DNA of 64,000 bases from Chrysopilus asiliformis (lineage: Eukaryota; Arthropoda; Insecta; Diptera; Rhagionidae), in NCBI GenBank assembly GCA_964034945.1, contig OZ035960.1, positions 88,501,848-88,565,847 of the forward strand, given 5' to 3'. A program made the position numbers and the translations under genes. Shown piece after piece: positions 34,430-46,364 of this stretch; position 1 is the stretch's first letter; each line of letters begins with the position of its first letter. Under the pieces are notes generated by a model. The model was not told where the DNA came from. It did not search any database and worked only from the letters and a program-made list of their open reading frames with translations.

Positions 34430-35410
34430 GGAAAATATCAGTTGTGGTCAACACAAAACTTTCTTCTACAAAATCTACGACCCTGCGCAATTTACGCTAG
34501 AGCCCTGTCGCGTTGTCAACCTAAGACGACCTCCCAATAAATTCTTGGTTTATTCAAAAATATCAAAAACGTACAAAATTTGAGATAACTTGAGAACTGT
34601 AAAAGATATCAATTTACGGTAAATGGCAAAAATGTAGATAATGTTAACATCTTTAATTATTCTTTTAACTGATTTGTCGAAAAACCGTTAGTTTGCAAAT
34701 TATTCGCAAACATATGATTTTTTACATATTAATGAAAATATCTCAATAACGGTAAAAGATACCGGATAACGGTAAGAAACAAAATTGTGCAGAATGCCAT
34801 TCTCATTAATTCACTTCATACATTCAGTCAGCAAAAAGCCGTTAGTTTTCGAGATAATCGCAAAAAACTGTTTTTTTTTGGAAATAACGGTTTATCTCGA
34901 TAACAGGTGGAGATATCGAGTTACAGCTAAAGACAAAAGTGTGGGAAATTTTATTTTCTCCAAGTTTTGTCATACTTAAGGCCACTAAAAAATGCGTAGT
35001 TTGGGAGTAAATCGAGAAAAACGAAATTGCGATTTTTGAAAAACCGCCATTTTGGATACTTCCGGTTAACGGATTTCCACCAAAAGTTGATAGGATCGTC
35101 CCATTTCAGGACCCAACATGCCTATAAAATTTCATGGCGCTAGCTCTATTAGTTTTTGAGAAATCTTGTACACAGACTGACAGACTGACAGACAGACTGA
35201 CAGACAGACTGACAGACAGACTGACAGACAGACTGACAGACAGACTGACAGACAGACTGACAGACAGACTGACAGACAGAAAGACATTTTTTAAATATGA
35301 CTCCAATCGACTCAGGAGTGATCGGGAAATGTTTTTTAGGCAAAATTAAGAGGTCGAAATTTTTCATGAATACAATACTTTATTATACTCCGTAGAAGAA
35401 AGTAAAAATA
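34430..35410 (+). repeat. Dispersed repeat families H and K flanking a 12-bp array
   Basis: It begins with the family H block TCAGTTGTGGTCAACACAAA (about 34437), followed by repeated CGGTAAAAGATAT-type words. The K blocks (ATGCGTAGTTTGGGAG, CCGCCATTTTGGAT, TTGATAGGATCGTCCCATTT) follow and lead to TTTTTGAGAAATCTTGTACA at about 35170. After the array comes ATGACTCCAATCGACTC and a hairpin-like end at about 35372-35405. Confidence 0.6.
35173..35286. repeat. 12-bp tandem repeat (CAGACTGACAGA)n, about 9.5 copies
   Basis: This is a perfect dodecamer array located directly after the TTGTACA.AGACT junction of repeat family K. It occupies the same position as the octamer array at 17931. The repeated RLTD or SVSL peptides in open frames are artefacts. 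Confidence 0.9.
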
Positions 35411-37110
35411 GACGGATTCGCTTTTTAATATCTCAGAACCAAAGTACCCTAGGACTATGAAATTATCGGTAAATTTATCAGAGAGGCATAAATATTTTAC
35501 TTCTCTTCCTCTCTTTCGATCCAGAAACTGAATTAAATAATCATTTTTCACTTCATAACTATATCCCACTATACTAAACTACACTATGAAGCCAGTTTCA
35601 ACCTCATAATTCCATTCATGGAAGCTGAAACTAATTTTGTTTGAGAAACTACGCGTATAATGGCCACAGTTTGAGATAATTCAAGCCGTTGTCGTCTAAT
35701 CATCATCATAATCGTCATTTTGATCCGAGATTTCGTTCAAACACAGCTCAGGATCGAGAGCTGAGAAAATTTCTGTCGAATAAAGCGAAAAAACCGGGTG
35801 ACATGTGGGCGCTGCCTATTCTATCCGAATGTGGCGATAATTCATGATTACATGATGGTATATGGAGTACCATAAGGTTCTTGACTAGCTCCCATTCTTT
35901 TTTGTTAGTTCTTTTCGGCATCGATTTTGGTAGAATGTCGTATCGACGTATATGCATATAATCTGACATTATGGACATGTAAAAAAGGTGATTGAAACGA
36001 TTGCTTAATTATGTTCTTTTGTATCAAGGTGGAGCCAGTGATCTGGAACTAATGGGTGTCTTTGTTTGAAAAAGTCAACGCGGGGATGACCAGCGGTTAG
36101 ATGGAAGCTAATCGATAGTGTCCAGTCCAGATTTTGATGATGGGTGACGATTTAAAAGATAATCGATATGTGAATAATTTCTACCATTTTCCTTTCATCC
36201 ATAAATGATTCTATATTACATGTAGAAAAATATGTTATTTGATGTTGGTTCGTTTTTGGTGTTTTGTTAGATCAGGGATCAAATTTTAAGCAATTATCAC
36301 TAAATGCTATCAGACGAATCGGGATAAGGAAATTTGATTCGAAAAATAACAAATTGGTTTTGAATTTATTAACACGATGGGAAATTGTCATATTTTCTGA
36401 TATTTAAATGGAGTTCCACGCTGTTTTTTTGGACGAGTAGCAAACCTAGCGCTGTATGAATGGAATTTATTTCGATGATAGAAGTGGCGTGTGCGACAAT
36501 ATTTTAATGTTGGTTAGAATGGTGGGTTGTTAATTGGAGTATCAACACCTTTTGTGGTCATTGGAATCTGTTCATTTCTTATAAGATCTCTTCATTTTGG
36601 ATTTCCATAAGTAAAAGAATCTTTCTTTTGGTCATGAAACTTGTTCTGTTCCTTTCAGATTCGGCTGAATGAAATTGTTCCCGAATGAATGCCATTCCAC
36701 TACTCTTTGGTTACAACACTGACTGTTGTGGATGATGAACTTTTCACGAATTCTTTCCGTCATTATTATATATATATAGATTTTTCTTTTTAAAAATCGT
36801 AAAGTGGTTGAACCGAACCCAACTCAACTGAACTAAACTGAATTGAAATGATGATTATGTTATGTTGATGATGATAACTGGTTCTCTTGAATTGGGATTG
36901 AACGAGTTGTGAATGACAATAGTTAGCGGTTGAATAGTTAATGAAATTTATTTATGTATAGATGCCAGAAAGCGTATTATGCGAAAGGTAATAACTTGCA
37001 GTCCAAAAGGGTTCATTTCATTTGTCATTAAATGACTTCATCAAAATCGATTGGTCAAATATGTGGATTGAAGAGATTTGAACTTTTATTATTAACAATT
37101 GTAAAAAAAA
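35411..37110. other. Unique, gene-free DNA
   Basis: A 76-codon minus frame at 35748-35978 has no recognisable similarity. There is a short (TA)n run near 36770. No transposon ends were identified, and this is one of the less repetitive segments of the window. Confidence 0.4.
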
Positions 37111-37114
37111 TCAG

Positions 37115-37730
37115 GTGTTAAAAATATCAGTTGTGATCAACATAAAACTTTCTTTTGTAAAAAACGCAATTTCCAAAAAAATTTCAAAAAATTTAATTTT
37201 TTTCAAATAATTTGAAAATACGTTATGTGGAAAATTTCATATTTTTTAAATTTTGGTATATTCGTTTTTTATCAAAAGCGCATAGTATTCGAGAAATATT
37301 GAGAAACATTGTATTTCTTCAAAAAAATTATAGCAAACATCGCTTTTCTAAAAATAGAAAACTACGACTTTTGTAAAACTTATTCACAAAAAATTTCAAT
37401 TCGCTAGCTCAACGCGTTCTCGAGGTCTTTAAGATACATAAAACGGACAAACCGACAGACATACCGACAATCAGACCGACAAACAGACCGACAGACAGAC
37501 CGACAAACAGATCGACAAACAGACCGACAGACAGACCGACAGAGAATCGCCCGATTACAAAATGAATTACAGCAGTGTGTTCGGGATGTCAAAGGAAGTT
37601 GATTTACGCTTGCCCGCCCGCTGAGAATACGATAACGTTTGAATAGATTGAGCTAGAAACCTGAAATTTTGCTCAGATTTGTTACTGGTAAAAATCGAGG
37701 CTAAGTTCTTGAATAGGTAAAATCAAGGAA
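37115..37730 (+). repeat. Dispersed repeats H and B with a degenerate GACA/GACC array
   Basis: The family H block ATCAGTTGTGATCAACATAA lies at about 37125. The array of GACA, GACC and GACAAACAGA words spans about 37443-37545. It is followed by GCAGTGTGTTCGGGATGTCA and GATTGAGCTAGAAACCTGAA, the family B tail. Confidence 0.6.
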
Positions 37731-37989
37731 TCGAATCTTTGCTAACTCTTATTCACTAAATGCTTATTTCTCTTTCAACTAGCATATTATTTTTTACTTT
37801 GTTTCAGTCAGTGTCATATGCAAATGCTCCGAAGTCTGATCAATTTACATTAATTTAATGCATAATACAAAGTATATACCGTCGGTCTACAGGCAAAATA
37901 CACTAAGTCACTTTTTTGGGGGTTTGAGTTATCATAACTACGTGAACTGCGCTTTCTCCCTTTTTTGCTGAAAACCTTCAGTGACATCT

Positions 37990-38270
37990 TGCGCCACAAT
38001 CCTTTTTATCATCATACTAATAAAAATGAGTTGGTGTCTGTCTGTCTGTCTGTTTCTCTTTCACGCAAAAACGGCTGAACCGATTGACTTGACATTTGGC
38101 ATGAGTGTCTGTGGTAGTTCTGGTTCCAACATACGCATACGGAAAAGTACCGCGAGGGGTGGGGGGAGTAAGGAAAGGGGGTAAAGTGATCTCGAAACTT
38201 AGTTCTTCCTCTATGTTACCCTTTCGCGGGGAAACTACCGAGCCGATTGGCCTGAAGTTTAGCTCCAACA
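37990..38270 (+). repeat. Microsatellite-bearing interspersed repeat (GGCTGAACCGATTG type)
   Basis: The order CATACTAATAAAAATGAGTT, (GTCT)n at 38037-38052, TTTCACGCAAAAACGGCTGA, ACCGATTGACTTGACATTTG and a G-rich tail is the layout of widespread arthropod DINE/HINE-like elements. It is interrupted at about 38270 by a family B copy. Confidence 0.55.
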
Positions 38271-39480
38271 TAGACAATTTAGATTTAGTATACCGTTTGT
38301 AACCAATCATCGGACACAAAAGGGTTTTAGGGATGGCAAAAATTTTTAATTTCCTCATATCTGTCCGTCTGTCCGTCCGTGAACATCATAACTTTCGAAA
38401 GGATCGAGCTAGACACCTGAAATTTTGTATAGTGACGTTTCTCGCAAATGGCAAGGCTAGGTTCTTGAACGGGCAAAATCGGAACATTTCCACTCCTTCT
38501 CCCGTTCCCAAATTGATTTTTTTTCTATTTCCTCCAAAACGGTGAGTCGTATTGAAAAATTTATTAAGGTAAAATCTGTTTAGAATATGATTTTACATCA
38601 GCCAAAATCCAATCGGATCACTCCTTCTCCCCACTTCTATACAAATGGATTTTTTTAAATAAACATTTTGTCTGTCATCATATAGAGTATTTGAAGATTG
38701 GCTCTTGGCAATTGTAGCTTTTCTTATGTTTTTATCTTATGGAACTACGTCCGAAATTACATACATTTAGTGTAAACTTAAAACGTTCAAACTCGAATTT
38801 TTCGAAACCAAAGACGTCCCTCTATACTGGATATGTAATTTACAATGAAATGTTTCATAAAGGAGGTACATATTTCATACCATGAATTATTTCATTGACG
38901 AAATTTTTCCTATTCATACAGCTTCAAAATAAAATCATTGGAAATGCCCATTTGTGTCAAAATTTCTCTGGTTGGAGCCCCCTCTTTATTTTGGTTATTT
39001 CTGACGTAGTCCTATCTTCTACCGCAGTAATATGGCTAATTTCCCACCCCTGGTTAATTTCTCGAAAACTGTTTTGAAAAATGTATAAAGGCAAAATGTG
39101 CTAAGAAAATGATTTTGCGCAACTCATCCATACATTGAAATGAGTGAGGCCACTCCTTCCCCTCTCCAACATATAAATGGAATAGTTTTTTCCTATTTTC
39201 TCGTATCGAAAAATTTATAGAGTCGAAGTGAGTTTAGAATATGTTAATCGTTCCATACATCGAAATTCAATCGGACCACTCTTTCCCATTATTCCATACA
39301 AATGGAGTTTTTTCATGAATTTTTTTATGCCTTTTTATAGAGTTTTTAGAGTTGTTATAGAGTTATATAGAGTTATAGAGTTATAGAGTTGTTATAGAGT
39401 TATAGAGTTATAGAGTTTATAGAGTTGGAAAAAAGGCAATTGTAACTTTTTAATGTTAATGCCGAAATTTTTTTTTCGTG
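38271..39480 (+). repeat. Dispersed repeat family B, longest plus-strand copy
   Basis: The order is: ATACCGTTTGTAACCAATCA, GGATGGCAAAAATTTTTAAT, a short GTCY array at 38360, AGGATCGAGCTAGACACCTG, then several diverged repeats of a sub-block (ATTTCCTC..AAACGGTGAGTCGTATTGAA, then AATATGATTTTACAT, then ATCGGACCACTCCTTC). It ends past CTGTCATCATATAGAGTATT. The sub-block occurs three to four times in tandem at about 230-bp spacing. A TATAGAGT tandem run occupies 39335-39427. Confidence 0.6.
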
Positions 39481-40850
39481 TCTTTTTGCGTGAAAGGAAA
39501 TAAATTTATAATTACAACGCGTTCATCGGTAATATTTTTTTTTAAACAAATAATAAAAATTAACTTTTCTTCAATGTATTTGAATAAAACAGAGTGTAAA
39601 ATTGAAACTTTGGCAACGATTTGCAGTTGGCTGAAAATTGTTTAGCAAAAAGTTCATTCACGAGGTCATTTTGCAAATTTGTTGCCACTCATCATTTTAA
39701 AATTAGTTTACTTAATCAAAAACTCGTCTATTGCATATAAAAGTCAAAATAATAAACCAGAAAGTAAACAATAAATTTAATTCCCAAATAAAATCCGCTA
39801 ATTAATCCCAGAGGAGAATATTTTCCATCATTTTTATTATCAACAATTCTCGCACATTTATCATAGCCACAATAAAAAAAAAGCATAAATTCAATTAAAT
39901 CATCATCGCTTGCTTAAGTCTTGTCCAAACCTAAGAAGTATAAACTCAAATGAGCCTAAATAAACCTGATGCCCAGTTAGAAGTAATATCGAGATCAAGC
40001 AACCGTCTTTGAATTTTCAAATTTGATTATCCGAAAATCGTCCAAAAAGTGTATCTGAAGTGATTATAATTTGAAGATCCATTAGAAGAGCACCAATTTC
40101 ACTTTGCACAAGAAACCTACTTTTTATCTACACACATAGAGAATTCTAACAGCATCCATAAATCCGTAATCAAAACGTTTTCTTTATTCTCTCTTAAATT
40201 TCTTTTCAAGCTAATTTTTATCGCACCAAAATTATGTATGACCGAACCTCATAATTTTTATGGACAGCAAGCATGCCTAAAGATCGGCCAATTTAAACGA
40301 TCATAAAAGCTTTTGGGGCTTTTCCATCTTCTGTTTCGAACCAAATAATAAAACTGAAAACAAAAACCCGAACTGTAATTTATTTATTAACACCATGATT
40401 ATTTTTTTCTTGGAGAAACATTGAAACCGTTAAATGAACGCATAACTAAGTAAAAACTGGTCGAAAATCAGCGCCCGCTTCATTAAGATTTCAAAAATAC
40501 TTTTGGAAAAGAAGTTATATTTCATAATATTGTAAGCATTAGAAAATAATATCAATTAACGATCTTTTCGTAATATGATCGACACTTCGGTCTATCGATC
40601 GATCAATTTGAAAATTCGAATTCCATACAAAATGCGAAATTTGTAAGTTGTCCATTTTTTCGTCGGCAAGAGCATCGATCGCGATTTTTTTGGCGATCGC
40701 CAGTAGTGCCATGTTATTGTTCTCCAACAATCTTATTTTTTTTTCTAGAGAGCTAGTGTTTGCTTGCGTCCCCCATTATACTATTTCTACAAAATGTATA
40801 ATAAAATTTATCGAAAAAATATACGTAATAAGAAGTTTAAGATTATGTTC
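39481..40850. other. No gene recognised
   Basis: A+T-rich; the short frames at 40539-40730 and 40648-40941 are unsupported. There is a CGATCGATC-rich spot near 40596. Confidence 0.4.
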
Positions 40851-40854
40851 AAAG

Positions 40855-41045
40855 ACCAGATTGATATCACGGCCTCTGCTGTTTGTGGGTTGCAATGTAA
40901 AAAAACCTGACAAATGTTGTAATTCATCCAAATCTATGTAAAACTTTAGGTGCGAAGCAGGGAAGAAATTGTTATGAAACCTCAATTGAGGAGGCCCAGG
41001 CTCTTCGAGAGCTGTAGCGCCGAGGAGGATGATGTTCGAAGACCA
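40855..41045. repeat. SINE-like repeat tail, copy 1
   Basis: The blocks ATCACGGCCTCTGCTGTTTG, AAATGTTGTAATTCATCCA, TTGTTATGAAACCTCAATTG and CCCAGGCTCTTCGAGAGCTG occur in the same order at 46825-46985. In that copy they follow a tRNA-like head; here the head is missing. Confidence 0.6.
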
Positions 41046-41338
41046 CACTGATAAATTTATAAGAAATTAAAAGCGGACGATTTGTGCCGCAGGAGAAAAT
41101 TTTTCTGGTCCAGATCGATAACTATAATAAAAGCTCTATTAAAAGGCGTTAATAGTAATGAAGGTTGTCCTGAAATAGAGCAGCACCTTATTTTAAACAC
41201 ATGACTTGTTCCCTGAAAAAACGTTAAATGTCACTTAAGGTTTCAGTCCCGCATTGAAGCGAGTAATCATCGAAGGACTAATTTATTTGTAGAGTGAGGT
41301 ATTTGATTTGCTGTTTTTATATATGCTTGTTTTTATTA

Positions 41339-41438
41339 CAGTAGAATCCCGATAATTCGTACCCCGATAATTCCCATATCCCGCTAATTCGTATGAATTT
41401 GCTGGTCCCTTGAAATACGAATTATCGGAATTCTACTG
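41339..41438. mobile_element. pogo-like MITE, copy 1 (100 bp)
   Basis: The ends read CAGTAGAATCCCGATAATTC and, at the other side, the complement CGAATTATCGG.ATTCTACTG. TA duplications lie at 41337-41338 and 41439-41440. The CAGTA... terminus with TA target is typical of pogo/Tigger elements. Confidence 0.85.
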
Positions 41439-41569
41439 TATATGAAGAATATAAAGTTTTTATTATTCTACAAAGAACTTAAGCCAACCATACGAAACCA
41501 AATACCAAAATATTTTCAAAATTGAATTACAGGTTAATTTATTATGATATATCATATAGGAGCATATTA

Positions 41570-42790
41570 GATTTAGTATATCGTTTGTAACGCATCGAAC
41601 CAAGCGTTTCTCGTAAATGGCAAGGCTAGTTCTTGAACGGGCAAAGTCGGACAATTATTTTCCTCCTTCCCCATACAAACAAAACAGTTTTTTTTTGCAA
41701 TTTTCTCGAAAACGGTGGGTTGTATTAAAAAAATTATAAAGGCAAAATGTGTTTAAAATATGATTTTACATCACTTATCCATACATTAAAATTCAGTTGG
41801 ACCATTCCTGGTCCCCTCCTCAATAAAAATGGATTACTTTTTTTGTATTCTCGAAAACTGTGCATCGTGTGGAAACATTTATAAAGATGAAATGTGTTTA
41901 GAATATGATTTTACATGATCATTCCACATATCAAAATCCAGCTGGACCACTTCTTCTCCCCTCCCCCATACAAATTTTATTCTCTTTTTTATTTTCTCGA
42001 AAACGGCGAGTCGTATTGAAAAATTTTTAAAGGTAAAATCTTTTAGAATATGATTTTACATAACCGTTCCATACATCAAAAACCAATCGGACCACTCCTC
42101 TCCCCCCTCTGCTATGCAAATGAATGTTTTTTAAATATACATTTTGTCTGTCTTTATATAAAGTATCGGGTCTTTCAATAAGGATATAGCAATTTTGTAT
42201 TTAAATAAAACACAGAATAATTGAGATATCGGGCTGAAATTTATTCCAGGTGTAGTGGACATGTTACATTTAAGTATGAAATTCGATGTCGTTCAGATGG
42301 CCACCGCGAGCACGTTTGCACTGATTGATTCCTTGGAACCAATTTTCCACCACTCTTCCACACATATCGGCCGGAACGTTGGCAATTTCGCGTTCAATAT
42401 TGTTCCTGAGCTCCTCTAACGTTGTTGGCTTGTTGGCATAAACCAATGACTTAACATAACTCCATAAAAAGAAATCCAACGGCGTTAAATCGCATGAGCG
42501 AAATGGCCATTCGACCGGACCATTTCTCGAGATTACACGATTACCGAACTTCTCCTTCAATAGATCAATTGTTTGACCAGCTGTGTGGCATTGCTCATTC
42601 GTGAACTTCACCATGATAAAAATGTAAACCTTGACTGACGTTTTATCATTGCCAGATCATAAAAAAAGTTTTAGGGTGCGTTTTTATTAAAATACAAAAT
42701 TGTTATGTCCTTATTGAAAGACCCTTTATTTGACGATTGGTCCTTGGCAATTGTAGCTTTTTTTATATTTCGGAGAGAAAAATAAACACA
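41570..42790 (+). repeat. Dispersed repeat family B, interrupted by a Tc1/mariner-type element
   Basis: It starts TATATCGTTTGTAACGCATCGAACC-like, lacks the GTCY array, and continues with CTCGTAAATGGCAAGGCTAG. Three sub-blocks (AACGG..G.GTCGTATTGAA, AATATGATTTTACAT) follow. The final block AAAGTATTTGACGATTGG is split at its TA by the element at 42166-42726. Confidence 0.65.
42166..42726 (-). mobile_element. Internally deleted Tc1/mariner-superfamily element, derivative 2
   Basis: This 561-bp element has ends containing GGGTCTTTCAATAAGGATAT and the matching complement. TA lies on both sides (42164-42165 and 42727-42728). Joining the flanks restores the host repeat word AGTATTTGACGATTGG seen uninterrupted (with one change) at 38693. 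The minus-strand frame (42270-42614) starts MVKFTNEQ and then jumps to the C-terminal catalytic part, CHTAGQTIDLLKEKFGNRV and SCDLTPLDFFLWSYVKSLVY. The HTH region and the first catalytic acid are therefore deleted. The C-terminal part resembles transposases common in insects whose catalytic stretch reads RSCDLTPLDYFLWG. Confidence 0.85.
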
Positions 42791-42949
42791 AACAGAGATA
42801 GAGTAAAACAGTTACCGATATTTTACTTTTAGCTCAAGGTGTGAAAATTCTATATCATTGTAGGTTGAAATCTGTGCCATTCCAAGAGAGGTGGTCAATA
42901 ACATTTTGAGGATGCAGTCAACATACCTCTGGGGTCGGTAAATTTCTCA

Positions 42950-43240
42950 TCTAGAGAATTAGATAGAAAGTATCCACATTTAGTATTATAGTTTTACATT
43001 GCTTAACCATACATCAAAATGTAGTTGGACTTCTACTTCCCCTACTTTTTTCCCAATACTTTTTCCCCATTTCCTCGGAAACGGTGCATAGTATCGAAAA
43101 ATTTATAAAGACGAAATGTGTTTCAAATATGATTTTACATAACCGTTCCATACATCAAAAATCCTATCGGACCAATCCTTCCCACCTCTCCCTTATAAAT
43201 GGATTTTTTTTCATAAAAATTCAGTATGTCTTCCCCAAGA
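42950..43240 (+). repeat. Dispersed repeat family B, partial copy
   Basis: Blocks ATCAAAATGTAGTTGGAC, AAACGGTGCATAGTATCG, AATATGATTTTACATAACCG and ATCGGACCAATCCTTCC are present. Downstream at 43270-43315 there are three copies of GGTTACATTTT. Confidence 0.55.
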
Positions 43241-45699
43241 AACAATTTGTAACCGTGGTTACAAAAAAACCTTCAATTTAGGTTACATTTTGGTTACATT
43301 TTGGTTACATTTTAGATGGTTTCCGAATAAACCCGCCAAAAACGGTTATTTTGAAACCAGCTTCTAAATAGGGTTTCTGAAACGTTTCTGAAAGGTTGCA
43401 GAAACCAAATGTGAAACTTTTGAGTTTTGTTACCATGGTTTCAATATACGTTCTTGAACCGGAATGTAACCTCAAATCGTTACTTGGGTTCATCATATAA
43501 TTTTTTTCCACCTTTCCATCCCCCACTATGATTATTTTTTCTTCTTGTTTGTAGTAAAGTCTTTTTATCTCCAAAATAAAAAAAATCAGATATGACTTTT
43601 GTCTTATTTTTTGAAGATATTTCTAATCACTTGATTTTGGTTGAAATTTATGAAAGATTTTTGTTTCAAAATTCATTTTATTGCAGATTTCTTCAATAAG
43701 TTTTTTTGTATTTTTTTTTAATTTCAGAATAAAGGACAAGATTTTTTTATTCAGAAATCACTTTGAAGTAAGTCAAAGTAATCGCTCATCTTTTCCAAAA
43801 ATACTTTCCTGTAAAGCTTTCGTCATTTAGAAAAAATGTTTCTCCCATTTAATTTCTTTTTTCCTATCTCTAGGATGTCTGGAGGGATTTTGATTCATTT
43901 TTCATAATCTGGTCATCCTGTCTGGCTTTCCCATCCCCTATTAACTCACCTGCTGTTATCCCTGGGACCTCTAAAGGGATTTTGATTCATTTTATAACAA
44001 TTGTTGAGAGGTTTTAGGAAGTCCGTAGTCTTACCCGTGACCCGTTTCTTCAAGGACGCAGCCTATAGTAGAAAAATGGTAAAATCTGCCACGCAGAAAA
44101 TTCTGTCTTACTCATGATTTTTTTCTTCATGTAGGTACACTATTTAACTATTTAAAAAAGGCATTTTTTTTCAAAATATGGCAACACGAAATTTCGTGCG
44201 TAAACAAAACATCTTCAATGACCGATAAATCGTTAAAGATAAACCGCAATCGTAGAATTGTAAAAATCGTTCGAAACCGTCACATTTAGCTGTAAATATT
44301 TCATCGATAGAATGTTTGCATGCTTTCTTAACGTTCTTTTAACGTTTTCCCCACATCCATAAGCCGAGATCAGTTATTGTGATACTTTCGATCCGATCAA
44401 TTTTATAAAATTGCCATTAGTCTGACATGTCGATCCAACGCGTTTACGGATTATGACATATAGAAGATTTTTTTTTAAAAACAGACACAAGATGTTCTAC
44501 CAAGTTTGAGTTTAACTGAAGATTCAAGTGTAGTGGAGAATCAATCTTAAGCTTTAAAGATCCGATCAAATTTTTGTTTCTCGTCTAGAAAATCGTCTAC
44601 CCGATGAACCAATATCAGTTTTTTTTGCCACGAATTTAAGATCTAGATACGATCATTTGACGATCATCGGTAAGAAGCATGGAAAGTGATCTTGTAGAAA
44701 AAATGATATAAGAAGAAAAGATCAAATCGGATTGAATGGTAATAGAGGCATTTGTGTAGCTTTGATCTTTTTACGATCTTTTAACTATAAGTGTTAATTG
44801 GTTTCGACAGGTTGATCATGATATGATCGTGGATTTCGTTTTATTATTTTTGGTGATTTTTTTACTTAGTTTTCTGTGTCAGAACATTAATCGAATACAC
44901 GCAGAGCAAAAAATGGTAAATTTAGCTATTTTATAATGGGGAATCGTGACTATTGCTTTCAATTGCAAAAGTTGTAAAAATCGGATATTTTTATAATTAA
45001 TTCAACTACTTGGTAGTAAATTTTACTATTTTGTGGTGATATTGACTATTTTTGTAATTGAAATTAACTATTTTAGTTGTAGTCGCAATTCCTCATTACA
45101 TAACTATTTTATGATTTTGATTGATTTTGATTATGATTGTGATTTTTTTCGTAATTTTTCATATTAAATTTAATATTGCCGTCATACAACCGTAGACGTC
45201 TCCTTCGCTTAAATGTGTGGCATATTTCATTGGCAGTCCCTTACCATTTTATAATCCATTTTGTTTGTAGTTTGCAAAAATACTTTTTTGTAGTTTTTTT
45301 CAAAACTTTTAGTTACTTCCTGAATAAACAACAGAAAATTTGTTCCCACCTTTCGACCCCCCCCGACTACCCTTTGGAATCCCCTTGCCTGCTAACTTTT
45401 CCACCGTTTAACCGATTGAGATCAAATTTTGTTTGTGATGAAAGTGGTGATCGGAGTTTCAAAACCGAGTTTCCGTAATATGACGGCTTTTCATTACATT
45501 TAGTCAATATTTATTCGGAAACAGTTTACAGTGGGATTTTCTAACAATTTTTAAAGCATTAAGAATAGTTGAGAACATCTTGCATGAAAACATTTTAACA
45601 CGTTCACTGCTCACGCATTTTTTGAGTTTTTTGTGATTTTTTGAACATTTTTTCTAAGAGAAACTGCATGTCACATATTTGGGACAGATATCTAACCTC
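43241..45699. other. Gene-free DNA, GATC-rich at 44,390-44,840
   Basis: No exon was recognised. Between about 44,390 and 44,840 the tetramer GATC occurs more than a dozen times in words such as CGATCATTTGACGATCATC, TTTGATCTTTTTACGATCTT and TTGATCATGATATGATCGTG. This is far more often than the A+T-rich surroundings would give. A second GATC-rich stretch lies at 47,750-48,140. Confidence 0.5.
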
Positions 45700-46095
45700 T
45701 GGAGCCCAATGAACGCAACGCGAACGCAGCTACAACGCTGTCACGCAGCGCAACATTTCAGCGGCAGAGCCCAATGGCATCTCGTGAAGTAGTACAAGTG
45801 ACATAACATAAAGTGGTATAAAGTTGGCAATATTACAAAAATGGATAATTTTGAAGCGATATTTTGCTTTGTTGGTCTTTATCTTTGTTATTTGCACTAA
45901 GACTATCAATTTTTCCTCGAACGACATTTCCCCAACCTCACTTTATGAACTGTCAACGCAGAATTCTGCGGCAAAGTTAGAAGTTTGGAAACTTTTGCGT
46001 TGTAGGTGCGTTCACTGTGATCACTTCAAATGATTTATATGGAACAAACTTGTAAGTGACAGTTTCTGCGTTCGCATTGCGTTCATTGGGCTCCA
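45700..46095. mobile_element. TIR element of family GGAGCCCAATGAACGC, copy 1
   Basis: This 396-bp element has inverted ends of about 30 bp beginning TGGAGCCCAATGAACGCAA. No clear target duplication could be fixed. The minus strand contains a frame starting MSFEEKLIVLVQITKIKTNK, reminiscent of the start of MADF-domain accessory proteins of Harbinger elements; this resemblance is weak. The second copy at 62347-62923 keeps the same frame start. Confidence 0.7.
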
Positions 46096-46364
46096 GATTT
46101 AATCAGGGATGGGAAACGTTATCGTAACGTAATGATAAAACGAAACGAAAAACCGATTTTTTGGTTTTTTTCTCAAAATTGCGTTATAACGTTATATAAA
46201 TTTAAGTCCGTTACAATAACGAAAAACGTAACGAAAACCGACAAAAATGATTTCGTTTTCTCGTTATTTATTTATTTTTGTTCTATTTTATTTTTTATTA
46301 TTGTTTTGTGAAAAATTCATAAATTATAACCCCACAGACCTACCACCACCTGCATAAAATATTA

